Program-made: the position numbers and the translations under genes
Notes under the pieces: model-generated
Database searches by the model: none
Seen by the model: only the letters and a program-made list of their open reading frames with translations
Told to the model about the DNA's origin: nothing
Shown here: positions 26,896 through 36,992 of the stretch, one piece after another
Numbering within the stretch: the first letter of the stretch is position 1
Layout: each line of letters begins with the position of its first letter
NCBI RefSeq assembly: GCF_014495685.1
Contig: NZ_JACTVI010000005.1
Coordinates: forward strand, 62,001 to 126,000
Direction of reading: 5' to 3'
DNA length: 64,000 nucleotides
DNA from: Streptomyces sp. TRM68367
Lineage (GTDB): Bacteria > Actinomycetota > Actinomycetes > Streptomycetales > Streptomycetaceae

Positions 26896-27645
26896 TCATG
26901 CGCAGGAGAGCGTGCGGGACTCCGGCAGGGACCGGGTGATCCACGCCCGCTCGGGGGCGATCTTCCGCTCGCCGACGAACACCGCGTCCGGTGTGGCCGC
27001 GTTCCGGGGGATGCCGACCAGGGCGCGGTCACCCTCGCGCAGGCGGGGGCGGGCGTCGATGTCCTGTACGAACGTCACCGTGTCCTCGGCCTTGTCCGGC
27101 TTCGGCTCCGGCTCCGGCTTGTAGGAGCGGGTCACGCCCAGCGTGATCCGTTCCTGCTCCGTGCCGGGCACCTGCTGGACGTCGGTGACCGTGCCCTCGG
27201 CGACGAGGCGGGCGCAGGCGAGGTAGCGGGGGTTGCCGAAGAGGGTGCCGGCGGCCTCCCTGGAGTCCGACCTGGAGTCCGACGTCGCGCTCGCGCCCCC
27301 CGCGTCGTCGTGGCCGCTCCCGGCCTGGACCACCAGCCAGCCCAGGCCGGCCACCAGCGCACCGGCGCAGGCCACGGCCAGAGTACCGAAGGCAAGGGCG
27401 AGCGGGCGGCGCCGGCGCCGTGGCCGGGGCGCTCGTACGGGGGCGGGGTGCGGAGCCGCGGCGGGCTCACCGAGGGCCCGTCCGATGATCCCCAGCTGGT
27501 CCCGCAGCAGGGCCACGTCGGCCGCGGCGGTGCGGTGCTCGGCGAGAAGAACGGGGTCCGTGCGGGCGGCCTCGGTCAGGGGTTCGTCCGTGATCACGGA
27601 CATCAGCGGGTCGGCGCCGTCGTAGCCGTCGTGCTCGGCGGGCAT
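26896..27645 (-). CDS. anti-sigma-factor-like membrane protein
   Basis: A 249-residue protein with a cytoplasmic N-terminal part (residues 1-80), one membrane helix after an Arg-rich stop-transfer stretch (LALAFGTLAVACAGALVAGL, about 84-106), and an extracytoplasmic C-terminal domain. The N-terminal part lacks the HxxxCxxC zinc motif of ZAS anti-sigma factors. It begins one base after the stop of the ECF sigma gene (TGA-C-ATG), so the two are translationally coupled. The context and topology support a role in holding that sigma factor; no known anti-sigma domain can be seen directly. Confidence 0.68.
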   Translation of the reverse strand: MPAEHDGYDGADPLMSVITDEPLTEAARTDPVLLAEHRTAAADVALLRDQLGIIGRALGEPAAAPHPAPVRAPRPRRRRRPLALAFGTLAVACAGALVAGLGWLVVQAGSGHDDAGGASATSDSRSDSREAAGTLFGNPRYLACARLVAEGTVTDVQQVPGTEQERITLGVTRSYKPEPEPKPDKAEDTVTFVQDIDARPRLREGDRALVGIPRNAATPDAVFVGERKIAPERAWITRSLPESRTLSCA

Positions 27646-27646
27646 G

Positions 27647-28174
27647 TCACACCACCTCGTCCTCGTGCAGGCGGGCGCGCAGGGCCCGGACCGCCGTGTG
27701 CAGCCTGCTCTTGACGGTGCCCTCCGGGATGCCGAGCTCCTCGGCGATGGAGCGCACCGGCAGGTCGGCGTAGAAGCGCAGGACGACGACCTGGCGCTGG
27801 GTGTCGGGCAGTTCGTCGAGGCCTTGGGCGACGGCGAGGGACAGCAGGCTGGTGTCCTCGCCGGAGGGATGTTCGAGCCGGCGGAGGGCGGCGAGCCGCT
27901 CCCCCAGCTGCTCCTGGCGGCGCTTGGCCCGGTGCCAGTCCATGGCGAGGTTGGAGGCGACGACCGCCGCCCACGCCGAGACGTCCCGCGGCGCCTCGCG
28001 TCCGCTCGCCGCCCGTTCCAGCAGCCGCAGGCGGACCTGCTGCACCCCGTCCAGCAGGTCCGCCTGCGGCACGCCGCCGAGGGCGAGCACCGCCCGCACC
28101 CGGCGTTCCTGGGCCGCGTCCAGAGGATCGTCGCGCACGTCCCCCTGGCCACGGCGGGCCGTTCTGCGCAGCAC
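27647..28174 (-). CDS. ECF-type RNA polymerase sigma factor
   Basis: A 175-residue sigma factor. Region 2 lies around residues 20-90 (RDVSAWAAVVASNLAMDWHR). Region 4 is clear in LPDTQRQVVVLRFYADLPVR followed by SIAEELGIPEGTVKSRLHTA. The GTG at 28174 has GGGGAGG six bases upstream; a GTG two codons earlier abuts that element and is less likely. It forms a two-gene unit with the membrane protein downstream, the standard arrangement for an ECF sigma/anti-sigma switch responding to an envelope signal. Confidence 0.88.
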   Translation of the reverse strand: MLRRTARRGQGDVRDDPLDAAQERRVRAVLALGGVPQADLLDGVQQVRLRLLERAASGREAPRDVSAWAAVVASNLAMDWHRAKRRQEQLGERLAALRRLEHPSGEDTSLLSLAVAQGLDELPDTQRQVVVLRFYADLPVRSIAEELGIPEGTVKSRLHTAVRALRARLHEDEVV

Positions 28175-29544
<1,370 letters not shown>

Positions 29545-29556
29545 CACACCGCATCC

Positions 29557-29589
29557 GGGGGCCGTCAGCGCACTGCGGTGGCGGCCCCC
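29557..29589 (+). terminator. hairpin after asd
   Basis: GGGGGCCG pairs with CGGCCCCC around a 17-base loop, 12 bases after the asd stop codon. The stop of the small minus-strand reading frame lies inside it. Confidence 0.65.
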
Positions 29590-29780
29590 TTCGCGCGCCC
29601 GGCGTACGGCACGGCCGCCAGCGCGAGCAGCGCCAGGCCGGCACCGAGGCCCAGCACCTCGGCCTGGTGTGGCAGCGGGACGCGGAGACGGCACGGAACC
29701 ATTTCGCGTCCCGCATCGTCAGCAGAGCGCAGTTCCTTCAGGACCGTCGGATCAATGGGCCGTGCGAGGTACTTCGTCAT
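29565..29780 (-). pseudogene. chimeric small ORF: DUF1203-like start joined to a transporter-like tail
   Basis: The 71 codons read MTKYLARPIDPTVLKELRSA and then DDAGREMVP, which resembles the first 25 residues of DUF1203 proteins (normally about 150 residues). The rest, AEVLGLGAGLALLALAAVPY then AGRAKGAATAVR, looks like a last transmembrane helix and tail of a transporter. I interpret it as a deletion junction between two formerly separate genes. It might by chance be expressed as a small membrane peptide. The assignment of both halves is from memory of family patterns. Confidence 0.45.
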
Positions 29781-29892
29781 GGCTCCAGGCTCGCGCCCGT
29801 CCGGCCCGCCGACCGGCGGCAAACGGACATCGCGTTGTCCACAGGTCCCGTGGAAGGATGACGCAACCGACACATATCGAGGAGATGACCGC

Positions 29893-32466
29893 GTGCCTGG
29901 CACAAACCTGACTCGCGAAGAGGCACAGCAGCGGGCGAAGCTGCTCACCGTTGACTCGTACGAGATCGATCTCGACCTCTCCGGCGCGCAGGAGGGCGGC
30001 ACCTTCCGGTCCGTGACCACGGTGCGCTTCGGGGTCGCCGGGACCGGCGAGTCCTTCGTCGACCTGGTGGCCCCGACCGTCCACGAGGTGACCCTCAACG
30101 GGGACGCCCTCGACCCCGCCGAGGTCTTCAAGGACTCGCGGATCGCCCTGCCGGGGCTGCTGGAGGGCCGCAACGTTCTGCGCGTGGTCGCCGACTGCGC
30201 GTACACCAACACCGGCGAGGGTCTGCACCGGTTCGTCGACCCGGTGGACAACCAGGCCTATCTCTACACCCAGTTCGAGGTGCCGGACGCCCGCCGGGTG
30301 TTCGCGTCCTTCGAGCAGCCGGACCTGAAGGCCACCTTCCAGTTCACCGTGAAGGCGCCGGACGGCTGGACGGTCATCTCCAACTCACCGACGCCCGAAC
30401 CGAAGGACAACGTCTGGGAGTTCGAGCCGACGCCGCGCATCTCGACGTACATCACGGCGCTCGTCGTGGGCCCGTACCACTCGGTGCACAGCGTGTACGA
30501 GAAGGACGGCCGCACTGTCCCGCTCGGCATCTACTGCCGTCCCTCGCTCGCCGAGTACCTCGACTCGGACGCGATCTTCGAGGTGACCCGGCAGGGCTTC
30601 GACTGGTTCCAGGAGAAGTTCGACTACGCGTACCCGTTCAAGAAGTACGACCAGCTGTTCGTGCCGGAGTTCAACGCGGGCGCGATGGAGAACGCGGGCG
30701 CGGTGACTATCCGGGACCAGTACGTGTTCCGGTCGAAGGTGACGGACGCGGCGTACGAGGTGCGCGCGGAGACCATCCTGCACGAGCTGGCCCACATGTG
30801 GTTCGGCGACCTGGTCACCATGGAGTGGTGGAACGACCTGTGGCTGAACGAGTCGTTCGCCACGTACACGTCCATCGCCTGCCAGGCGTACGCGCCGGAG
30901 TCGCGCTGGCCGCACTCGTGGACCACGTTCGCGAACTCCATGAAGACGTGGGCGTACCGCCAGGACCAGCTGCCGTCCACGCACCCGATCATGGCCGAGA
31001 TCGGCGACCTCGACGACGTGCTGGTCAACTTCGACGGCATCACGTACGCGAAGGGGGCGAGCGTGCTGAAGCAGCTCGTCGCGTACGTCGGCATGGACGA
31101 GTTCTTCCGGGGCGTGCAGGCGTACTTCAAGCGCCACGCGTACGGCAACACGCGCCTGTCCGACCTGCTGGGCGCGCTGGAGGAGACCTCCGGCCGCGAC
31201 CTGAAGACGTGGTCGAAGAAGTGGCTGGAGACGGCCGGCATCAACATCCTGCGCCCGGAGATCGAGATGGACGGCAACGGCGTCATCACGTCCTTCTCCA
31301 TCCGGCAGGAGGCCCCGGCACTCCCGTCCGGCGCCAAGGGCGAGCCGACGCTGCGCCCCCACCGCATCGCGGTCGGCCTGTACGAACTCGATGACGACAG
31401 CGGCAAGCTGGTGCGCGACGAGCGGATCGAGCTGGACGTCGACGGCGAGCTGACCGCCGTACCGCAGCTGACGGGCAGGCGCCGCTCGGCGGTGGTCCTG
31501 CTCAACGACGACGACCTGTCGTACGCCAAGGTCCGCCTGGACGAGAAGTCCCTGGCCTTCGTGACGCGGCACCTGGGCGACTTCGAGGCGTCGCTGCCGC
31601 GCGCGCTGTGCTGGGCGTCCGCGTGGGACATGACGCGCGACGCGGAGCTCGCGACCCGCGACTACCTGTCCCTGGTCCTGTCGGGCATCGGCAAGGAGTC
31701 CGACATCGGCGTCGTGCAGTCGCTGCACCGCCAGGTGAAGCTCGCGGTCGAGCTGTACGCCGACCCCGCCGCCCGCGAGTCCCTGCTGACCCGCTGGACG
31801 GACGCCACGCTGGAGCACCTGCGGGCCGCCGCCCCGGGCGGCGACCACCAGCTGGCGTGGGCACGCGCGTTCGCGGCGACGGCCCGCACGCCGGAGCAGC
31901 TGGACCTCCTCACGGGCCTGCTCGACGGCTCGCAGACCATCGAGGGCCTGGCCGTCGACACGGAGCTGCGCTGGGCGTTCGTACAGCGCCTCGCGGCGGT
32001 CGGCCGCTTCGACGAGCCGGAGATCGCGGCCGAATACGACCGCGACAAGACGGCGGCCGGCGAGCGCCACGCGGCCACGGCCCGGGCCGCCCGCCCGACC
32101 CCCGGGGCCAAGGCGGAGGCGTGGGCCTCGGTCATCGACTCCGACAAGCTCCCGAACGCCGTCCAGGAAGCGGTCATCTCCGGCTTCGTCCAGACCGGCC
32201 AGCGCGAGCTGCTGGCCCCGTACACGGACAGGTACTTCGAGGTGGTCAAGACCATCTGGGAGTCCCGCTCCCACGAAATGGCGCAGCAGATCGCGGTCGG
32301 CCTGTACCCGTCGATCCAGGTATCGCAGGAGACCCTGGACAAGACGGAGGCGTGGCTCGCCTCCGCGGAGCCCAACGCCGCCCTGCGACGGCTGGTTTCG
32401 GAGTCGCGGGCGGGCGTGGAACGGGCGCTGAAGGCCCAGGCGGCGGACTCGGCGGCCGGGCAGTAG
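29893..32466 (+). CDS. pepN: aminopeptidase N (second paralogue)
   Basis: An 857-residue M1 metallo-aminopeptidase. GAMEN lies in FNAGAMENAGAVTIRDQYVF; the zinc motif HELAH begins at about residue 297, with the Glu ligand in LWLNESFATYTS. The GTG start before PGTNLTREEAQQRA matches the start chosen for the paralogue at 13017, and the long upstream extension overlaps the small chimeric ORF on the other strand. The two PepN copies, 14 kb apart, differ across their length, so they are old paralogues. This copy is closer to the usual PepN sequence (HELAH, TIRDQYVF). Confidence 0.94.
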   Translation: MPGTNLTREEAQQRAKLLTVDSYEIDLDLSGAQEGGTFRSVTTVRFGVAGTGESFVDLVAPTVHEVTLNGDALDPAEVFKDSRIALPGLLEGRNVLRVVADCAYTNTGEGLHRFVDPVDNQAYLYTQFEVPDARRVFASFEQPDLKATFQFTVKAPDGWTVISNSPTPEPKDNVWEFEPTPRISTYITALVVGPYHSVHSVYEKDGRTVPLGIYCRPSLAEYLDSDAIFEVTRQGFDWFQEKFDYAYPFKKYDQLFVPEFNAGAMENAGAVTIRDQYVFRSKVTDAAYEVRAETILHELAHMWFGDLVTMEWWNDLWLNESFATYTSIACQAYAPESRWPHSWTTFANSMKTWAYRQDQLPSTHPIMAEIGDLDDVLVNFDGITYAKGASVLKQLVAYVGMDEFFRGVQAYFKRHAYGNTRLSDLLGALEETSGRDLKTWSKKWLETAGINILRPEIEMDGNGVITSFSIRQEAPALPSGAKGEPTLRPHRIAVGLYELDDDSGKLVRDERIELDVDGELTAVPQLTGRRRSAVVLLNDDDLSYAKVRLDEKSLAFVTRHLGDFEASLPRALCWASAWDMTRDAELATRDYLSLVLSGIGKESDIGVVQSLHRQVKLAVELYADPAARESLLTRWTDATLEHLRAAAPGGDHQLAWARAFAATARTPEQLDLLTGLLDGSQTIEGLAVDTELRWAFVQRLAAVGRFDEPEIAAEYDRDKTAAGERHAATARAARPTPGAKAEAWASVIDSDKLPNAVQEAVISGFVQTGQRELLAPYTDRYFEVVKTIWESRSHEMAQQIAVGLYPSIQVSQETLDKTEAWLASAEPNAALRRLVSESRAGVERALKAQAADSAAGQ

Positions 32467-32475
32467 CCATACGTG

Positions 32476-32514
32476 AGCGGGGTGTCCGGTCAGAAGCGCA
32501 CCGGACACCCCGCT
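32476..32514. terminator. 15-bp perfect hairpin between convergent pepN and SPFH gene
   Basis: AGCGGGGTGTCCGGT is followed, after nine bases, by its exact complement. The hairpin lies in the 55-base gap between convergent genes, so it probably terminates both. Confidence 0.85.
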
Positions 32515-32521
32515 CCTGTGG

Positions 32522-33634
32522 TCAGGAGTCGCCGGACGTCCGCCCCCGGCGCGGCACCTGGGGCGACTTCGCGGCCTCGGCCTCCGCCTTGGCGTCGCTC
32601 ACCGCGGCGGCGGCCTGCTTCACGGCCTCGTCAGCAGCCGTGGCCGAGTCGAGCGAATCCGTCGAGCCTGCCTCGAGCGCCGGGGTCCGGCCTGCGTCGG
32701 ACGTGTCCTCAGCGCCGGCGATGGCTGCTTCCTCAGGTTGCGCGGGTGGGTGAGGGCCCGCCGCCGACTCATCACCGAACGCACGGGTGACGGTCCGAAC
32801 AGCCTCGGTCAGCTCCCCCGGGATCACCCAGAACGTGTTGTTGTCGCTGCTCGCCAAGTGCGGCAGCGTCTCGAGGTACTTGTAGGCCAGGACCTTCGGG
32901 TCGGCATTGTTGCGATGGACGGCCTGGAAGACGCGCTCCACCGCCTTTGCCTCGCCGTCCGCCCGCAGGATCATGGCTTGTTGCGTGCCCTGTGCCTCCA
33001 GGATGTCCTTCTGCTTCGTGCCCTCCGCGGTGAGGATCTTGGCTTGCCGCTCCCCTTCGGCGTGCAGGATGGCCGCGCGCTTGTCACGCTCGGCCCGCAT
33101 CTGCTTCTCCATCGCTTCCTTGATGGTGTGCGGTGGATCGATGGCCTTGATCTCGACGCGGTTGACCCGGATGCCCCACTTGCCGGTGGCGTCGTCGAGG
33201 ACGGCGCGGAGCCGGGAGTTGATCTCCTCACGCGAGGTGAGCGTCTCCTCCAGGTCCATGCTGCCGATGACGTTCCGCAGCGTGGTCACGGTGAGCTGAT
33301 CGATCGCCTGCAGGTAGTCAGCGACCTCGTAGGCCGCCGCCCGCGGGTCCGTGATCTGGTAGTAGAGGACGGTGTCGATATTCACCACGAGGTTGTCCTC
33401 GGTGATCACCGGCCTGGGGTCGGACGAATAGACCTGCTCGCGCACGTCGAGTTTGGTGTTGATGCGGTCCGCCACCGGCAGGACCAGGTTCAGGCCGGGC
33501 TGCAGCGTGCGGCGGTATCGGCCGAACCGCTCGATGTTGTAGCGGCGCGCCTGCGGGACGATCCGCACAGTGGAGGCCACGAGGAAGATGACAACAATGG
33601 CCGCCACAAGAATGGGGATGACAACTGGATCCAC
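32522..33634 (-). CDS. SPFH/Band 7 (stomatin/QmcA-like) membrane protein
   Basis: A 370-residue membrane-associated scaffold protein. One N-terminal membrane helix (VVIPILVAAIVVIFLVASTV) is followed by the SPFH domain (IVPQARRYNIERFGRYRRTL to about residue 190). Next comes a charged coiled coil rich in repeated AEG motifs (ILHAEGERQAKILTAEG), and an Ala/Glu-rich disordered tail. Such proteins form oligomers in membrane microdomains and control proteases or membrane order. The GTG start has GGAGG five bases upstream. The nfeD-like gene lies 29 bases upstream on the same strand, the usual stomatin-NfeD pair. Confidence 0.92.
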   Translation of the reverse strand: MDPVVIPILVAAIVVIFLVASTVRIVPQARRYNIERFGRYRRTLQPGLNLVLPVADRINTKLDVREQVYSSDPRPVITEDNLVVNIDTVLYYQITDPRAAAYEVADYLQAIDQLTVTTLRNVIGSMDLEETLTSREEINSRLRAVLDDATGKWGIRVNRVEIKAIDPPHTIKEAMEKQMRAERDKRAAILHAEGERQAKILTAEGTKQKDILEAQGTQQAMILRADGEAKAVERVFQAVHRNNADPKVLAYKYLETLPHLASSDNNTFWVIPGELTEAVRTVTRAFGDESAAGPHPPAQPEEAAIAGAEDTSDAGRTPALEAGSTDSLDSATAADEAVKQAAAAVSDAKAEAEAAKSPQVPRRGRTSGDS

Positions 33635-33663
33635 AGTGCCTCCGTCGCTATGCGTTCAGCCGT

Positions 33664-34101
33664 TCATGGAAGGAGTTCGCGGGGGTAGACGATGGCCGTG
33701 GCGCCCTCGATCTCCATGACGTCCACCAACGCTCCCACCGGGATCACCAGGCTCTCGTCGAGGGCGCGGGCGGACCACTCTTCGCCGGAGAGTTTGATCA
33801 GGCCGCGGGTCGCGGTGACCTCCTGCATGACCTCAGCCCGTTTACCGATCAGCGCATCACTGCCCTCGCGGGTGATGGGTTGCTGTGCCATATGCCGCAA
33901 CGCGATGGGACGGACGACCAGGAGGCCCGCTGCCGCCGCTACTCCGAGGGCCACGAGCTGGCCGAGAACGCCGATGCCCACACCGGCGACCACGGCGGCG
34001 ACCAGCGCAGCACCCGCCAGCAAGCCGAAGACCAGTGTCAGGGTGAAGAACTCCGCGGCACCCAGCGCCGCGGCAGCGAGCAGCCATACGAACCACGGCA
34101 T
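33664..34101 (-). CDS. nfeD: NfeD-like membrane protein
   Basis: A 145-residue short-form NfeD protein. About three N-terminal membrane helices (residues 3-70) precede an OB-fold domain with the typical LIGKRAEVMQEVTATRGLIK and GALVDVMEIEGATAIVYP. Short NfeD proteins accompany SPFH proteins and are thought to support their assembly. It is the first gene of the two-gene unit with the Band 7 protein. The protease domain of long NfeD proteins is absent. Confidence 0.9.
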   Translation of the reverse strand: MPWFVWLLAAAALGAAEFFTLTLVFGLLAGAALVAAVVAGVGIGVLGQLVALGVAAAAGLLVVRPIALRHMAQQPITREGSDALIGKRAEVMQEVTATRGLIKLSGEEWSARALDESLVIPVGALVDVMEIEGATAIVYPRELLP

Positions 34102-34182
34102 CGCATCGCCCTCCTTAAGGGGCCTTCTCTACCACGCTACCTCCCGGAACGCCGGGCAGACAGACTCCGCGACTGTGGTTCT

Positions 34183-34610
34183 TGATCGTCAAATGGTTTG
34201 CCCTGATCGGCGGGGGGTGCCTGCGGCAGCTGAACGGAGAAGCGTCCGGGGGTAGCCGGCCGCGCGGACCCGAGCGTTCCGTTCAGCAGACCTGAATGAT
34301 CCTCGGGGTACGACAGCGCCGCGCGCCCCCAGCTGCCCCACAACCGTCGCCCCGAACGCCAGTGCCATCCCCGCCACCTGCACCGGCGTCAGCGCCTGCC
34401 CCAGTGCCGCCCAGCCGACGACCGCCGCGGTCAGCGGGGACAGCGGGCCGAGGAAGGTGACCTGCGTGGCGGTCAGCCGGCCGATGCCGCGGAACCACAG
34501 CCAGTACGCGACCGCCGTGTTCGCCAGCGCCAGATAGAGGTAGCCGGCGGTCGCCCGGCCGTCGAGCGCCGGCGGCGCTCTATGAGGGCGGGACGGCTGG
34601 CGGGCATCGG
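34183..34610 (-). pseudogene. EamA (DMT-family) transporter remnant
   Basis: The minus strand encodes the C-terminal third of an EamA drug/metabolite exporter: GYLYLALANTAVAYWLWFRG, then LTATQVTFLGPLSPLTAAVV and VQVAGMALAFGATVVGQLGA. Upstream, a start-like MPASRPAL is joined in another frame, so most of the gene including the first EamA repeat is deleted. The divergent marR gene and the operator between them would have controlled it. MarR-EamA divergent pairs are common in Streptomyces. The gene cannot make a transporter as it stands. Confidence 0.75.
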
Positions 34611-34634
34611 GGCACCCTTCGAGTAGGTCGGCAG

Positions 34635-34660
34635 AAAGTAGCTTAGCCTCAAGCTACTTT
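34635..34660. promoter_or_regulatory. MarR-type operator
   Basis: AAAGTAGCTT and AAGCTACTTT form a perfect 10-bp inverted repeat around a six-base spacer. A further half-like AAGCCACTTT follows at 34665-34674. The site lies 52 bases upstream of the marR start and just before the remnant of the divergent transporter gene, as expected for autoregulation. It still appears intact although the transporter is not. Confidence 0.72.
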
Positions 34661-34711
34661 CCGTCAAGCCACTTTCTTGCGGGTGGCCCTCCGGCGTCCG
34701 ATACTCGGCAC

Positions 34712-35233
34712 ATGAGTGCACCTCCGCCCCGGCGCAAGGACCCCGTCGACGCGATCATCGACCAGTGGGCGGCCGTGCGGCCCGACCTCCACACCGCCGG
34801 CATGGAGATCTTCGGGCGGATCCACCGCCTCGAACGCGCGATGGGCGACCGGCTGGAGAAGACGTACGCCCGGTTCGGGATCTCGCGCGGCGAGTTCGAC
34901 GTACTCGCGACCCTGCGCCGCTCCGGCGAGCCCTACACACTGTCGCCCCGCCAGCTGTCGGCCACGCTGATGCTCACCACCGGCGGCATGACCGGCCGAC
35001 TGGACAAGCTGGAGCGGGCCGGACTGCTGCGCCGCTCCCCCGACCCGCATGACCGCCGCGGGCTCCAGGTCACCCTCACCGAGAAGGGACTGCCCCTCAT
35101 CGACGAGGCGGCCGCCGCCGGGCTCGCCGTCCAGACGGAGGCACTGACCGCTGCCCTGAACGACGAACGGGCCGCCCAACTGGCGGGCCTGCTACGGGAC
35201 TTGCTGGCCGGCACACAGGGCGCGGAACGCTAG
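34712..35233 (+). CDS. MarR-family transcriptional regulator
   Basis: A 173-residue winged-helix repressor. The DNA-binding segment is TLSPRQLSATLMLTTGGMTG then RLDKLERAGLLRR, followed by the wing DPHDRRGLQVTLTEKG. N- and C-terminal helices form the dimer arm. Its probable target is the operator at 34635-34660, between it and the remnant EamA exporter gene; with the exporter gone it may now regulate only itself or distant genes. Confidence 0.92.
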   Translation: MSAPPPRRKDPVDAIIDQWAAVRPDLHTAGMEIFGRIHRLERAMGDRLEKTYARFGISRGEFDVLATLRRSGEPYTLSPRQLSATLMLTTGGMTGRLDKLERAGLLRRSPDPHDRRGLQVTLTEKGLPLIDEAAAAGLAVQTEALTAALNDERAAQLAGLLRDLLAGTQGAER

Positions 35234-35474
35234 GGCAGGCCATCTATTCAACTTTGACTAGCTTGGTGTAGAGTGAGCCAGCGCCACCGGCACAGCATGT
35301 GCGCCTGCTCGACTCCGCGCGGATGCCGCCGGGTGCCTGGGCGACGGCCCGACCGCGCAGTCCGCGCTCGCCGAGGCCGCCGCGATCCGTCTCCCCGAGG
35401 AGGAGCGCGCGTCGGTGCGGGACGACTTGGAGCGGCTGGCGGAGTTGCGGGGATCGGCAGGAGCGGACGGCAGG
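35234..35474 (+). other. non-coding gap with a short coding-like tail
   Basis: In this 241-base gap one plus-strand frame reads AQSALAEAAAIRLPEEERAS then VRDDLERLAELRGSAGADG and ends at a stop near 35488, overlapping the 3' end of the monooxygenase gene on the other strand. The peptide has normal composition but no start codon, so it may be the end of a decayed small gene. No family is recognised. Confidence 0.3.
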
Positions 35475-36935
35475 TCATACGACGGCTGACTGCGCCGCCC
35501 CCACGTGCGTCCTGACCGCCTGCCCGATCGCCACCGGGTCCGCCGCGTCCGCCGCCCACGCGGCGTATCCGTCCGGCCGCACCAGCACGGTCGTACGGCG
35601 GTCGCTCGCCCAGTGCCGCACGGTCAGGCGCTCCTCGCCGGGCCCCTCGTACGCGCCCGGCGTGATCAGTACGAACCGGCCGCCGCGCAGCGCCTCGTAC
35701 AGACGGTCGCCGTCGGCGAGGCGGACGTCCGGGACGCGGGCGCCGGTCAGGGGGTGGGCGCCCCGGGGAGCGGCGTACCTGAAGCCGATGCCGGTGACCT
35801 GGCCGATCGCCTTGTGGCGGACCGCGGGTACGTGGTCGAGGAAGGCGGTCAGGGGCGCGCGCAGCGCCAGCGTCCAGGGGCGCTTGGCCATCGCGAGGCG
35901 GATGATGCCGCCGCTGCTGCGCAGGACGGACCTGCCGACGGGGTGCCGTTCGGCCTCGTAGGTGTCGAGGAGTTCCGGGGCCGCGTGCCCGTGGAGGACG
36001 ACGGCGAGCTTCCAGCCGAGGTTGGCCGCGTCCTGGAGGCCGGTGTTCATGCCCTGGCCCCCGGCCGGGGTGTGCACGTGCGCGGCGTCTCCGGCGAGGA
36101 AGACACGGCCGACGCGGTAGGCGGGCACCTGCCGTTCGTCACTGTGAAAGCGGGACATCCAGCGGGCGTCGTGCATACCGAAGTCGCGGCCGAGGGCGAG
36201 CCGGGTGATCTCCTTGATCTCGTCGAGGTCGAGGGGCGCGCTGTCGGGGACGTTGCGCCCGCGGTGCCAGCCGATCACGCGGTGGTAGCCGTCGCTGAAG
36301 GGTGCGATGAAGGCGAAGGCGTCGCCGACGGCGTTGACGGTGAGGAGCGACTCGGGCTGCTCGGCGAGCCGCACGTCCGCGAGGACGACGGAGCGGATCA
36401 CCGAACGGCCGGGGAAAGGCAGCCCGATCGCGGTGCGCACGGTGCTGCGCATGCCGTCGGCGCCCACGACGTACGCCGCCCGCAGTTCCTCGGCCCGCCC
36501 GTCGACCGTGCGGACCTCGACGGTCACGCCGTCCGCGTCCTGCGTGAGCCCGGTCGTCTCCGTCTCGTACCGGAAGTCCACCCCGGCCTCGACGGCCCGC
36601 TTCTCCAGCACCGTCTCCACCTCGTACTGCGGGATCACGAGGAGGTGGTTGAAGCGGGAGGGCAGGGTGTCGAGGTCCATGGTGAGCCGGCCGAAGAGGC
36701 GGACGCGATCGAGGGGCTCGCCGACCGACTCCAGGTCGTCGGCGAGGGCGCGTGCGTCGAACTGTTCGAGGGTGCGGGCGTGCAGGACGAAGGCGCGGGA
36801 GAGGTTGCTTATCTCGTGGGGGCGCTTCTCGACGACGGTGACGGGGATGCCGGCGGCGGCGAGGTCACCGGCCAGGAGGAGACCCGTGGGGCCGGATCCG
36901 ACGACGATCACGGTAGGAGCGGTGCCGTTGTTCAT
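35475..36935 (-). CDS. FAD-dependent monooxygenase (PHBH/rifampicin-monooxygenase-like)
   Basis: A 486-residue class A flavoprotein hydroxylase. The FAD motif GSGPTGLLLAGDLAAAG is at residue 12; the DG motif lies in YVVGADGMRSTVRTAIG; the GD motif lies in RVFLAGDAAHVHTPAGG near residue 280. These enzymes hydroxylate aromatic compounds or antibiotics such as rifamycins or tetracyclines, but the substrate is not readable. The C-terminal thioredoxin-like region is present. The gene is divergent from a TetR gene across an unusual array of palindromes, so it is probably induced by a TetR ligand. Confidence 0.9.
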   Translation of the reverse strand: MNNGTAPTVIVVGSGPTGLLLAGDLAAAGIPVTVVEKRPHEISNLSRAFVLHARTLEQFDARALADDLESVGEPLDRVRLFGRLTMDLDTLPSRFNHLLVIPQYEVETVLEKRAVEAGVDFRYETETTGLTQDADGVTVEVRTVDGRAEELRAAYVVGADGMRSTVRTAIGLPFPGRSVIRSVVLADVRLAEQPESLLTVNAVGDAFAFIAPFSDGYHRVIGWHRGRNVPDSAPLDLDEIKEITRLALGRDFGMHDARWMSRFHSDERQVPAYRVGRVFLAGDAAHVHTPAGGQGMNTGLQDAANLGWKLAVVLHGHAAPELLDTYEAERHPVGRSVLRSSGGIIRLAMAKRPWTLALRAPLTAFLDHVPAVRHKAIGQVTGIGFRYAAPRGAHPLTGARVPDVRLADGDRLYEALRGGRFVLITPGAYEGPGEERLTVRHWASDRRTTVLVRPDGYAAWAADAADPVAIGQAVRTHVGAAQSAVV

Positions 36936-36992
36936 CTTGGCCTCCTTGGTGCCAACGGTCGCCGGTCAGCCTCTGCTGGCCGGCGGCCGTTG

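Noticed and set aside
23285..26944. 1219-codon open frame opposite the subtilase
   Set aside because: It mirrors the codon bias of the plus-strand gene, has Arg/Gly/Val-rich low-complexity translation and no domain.
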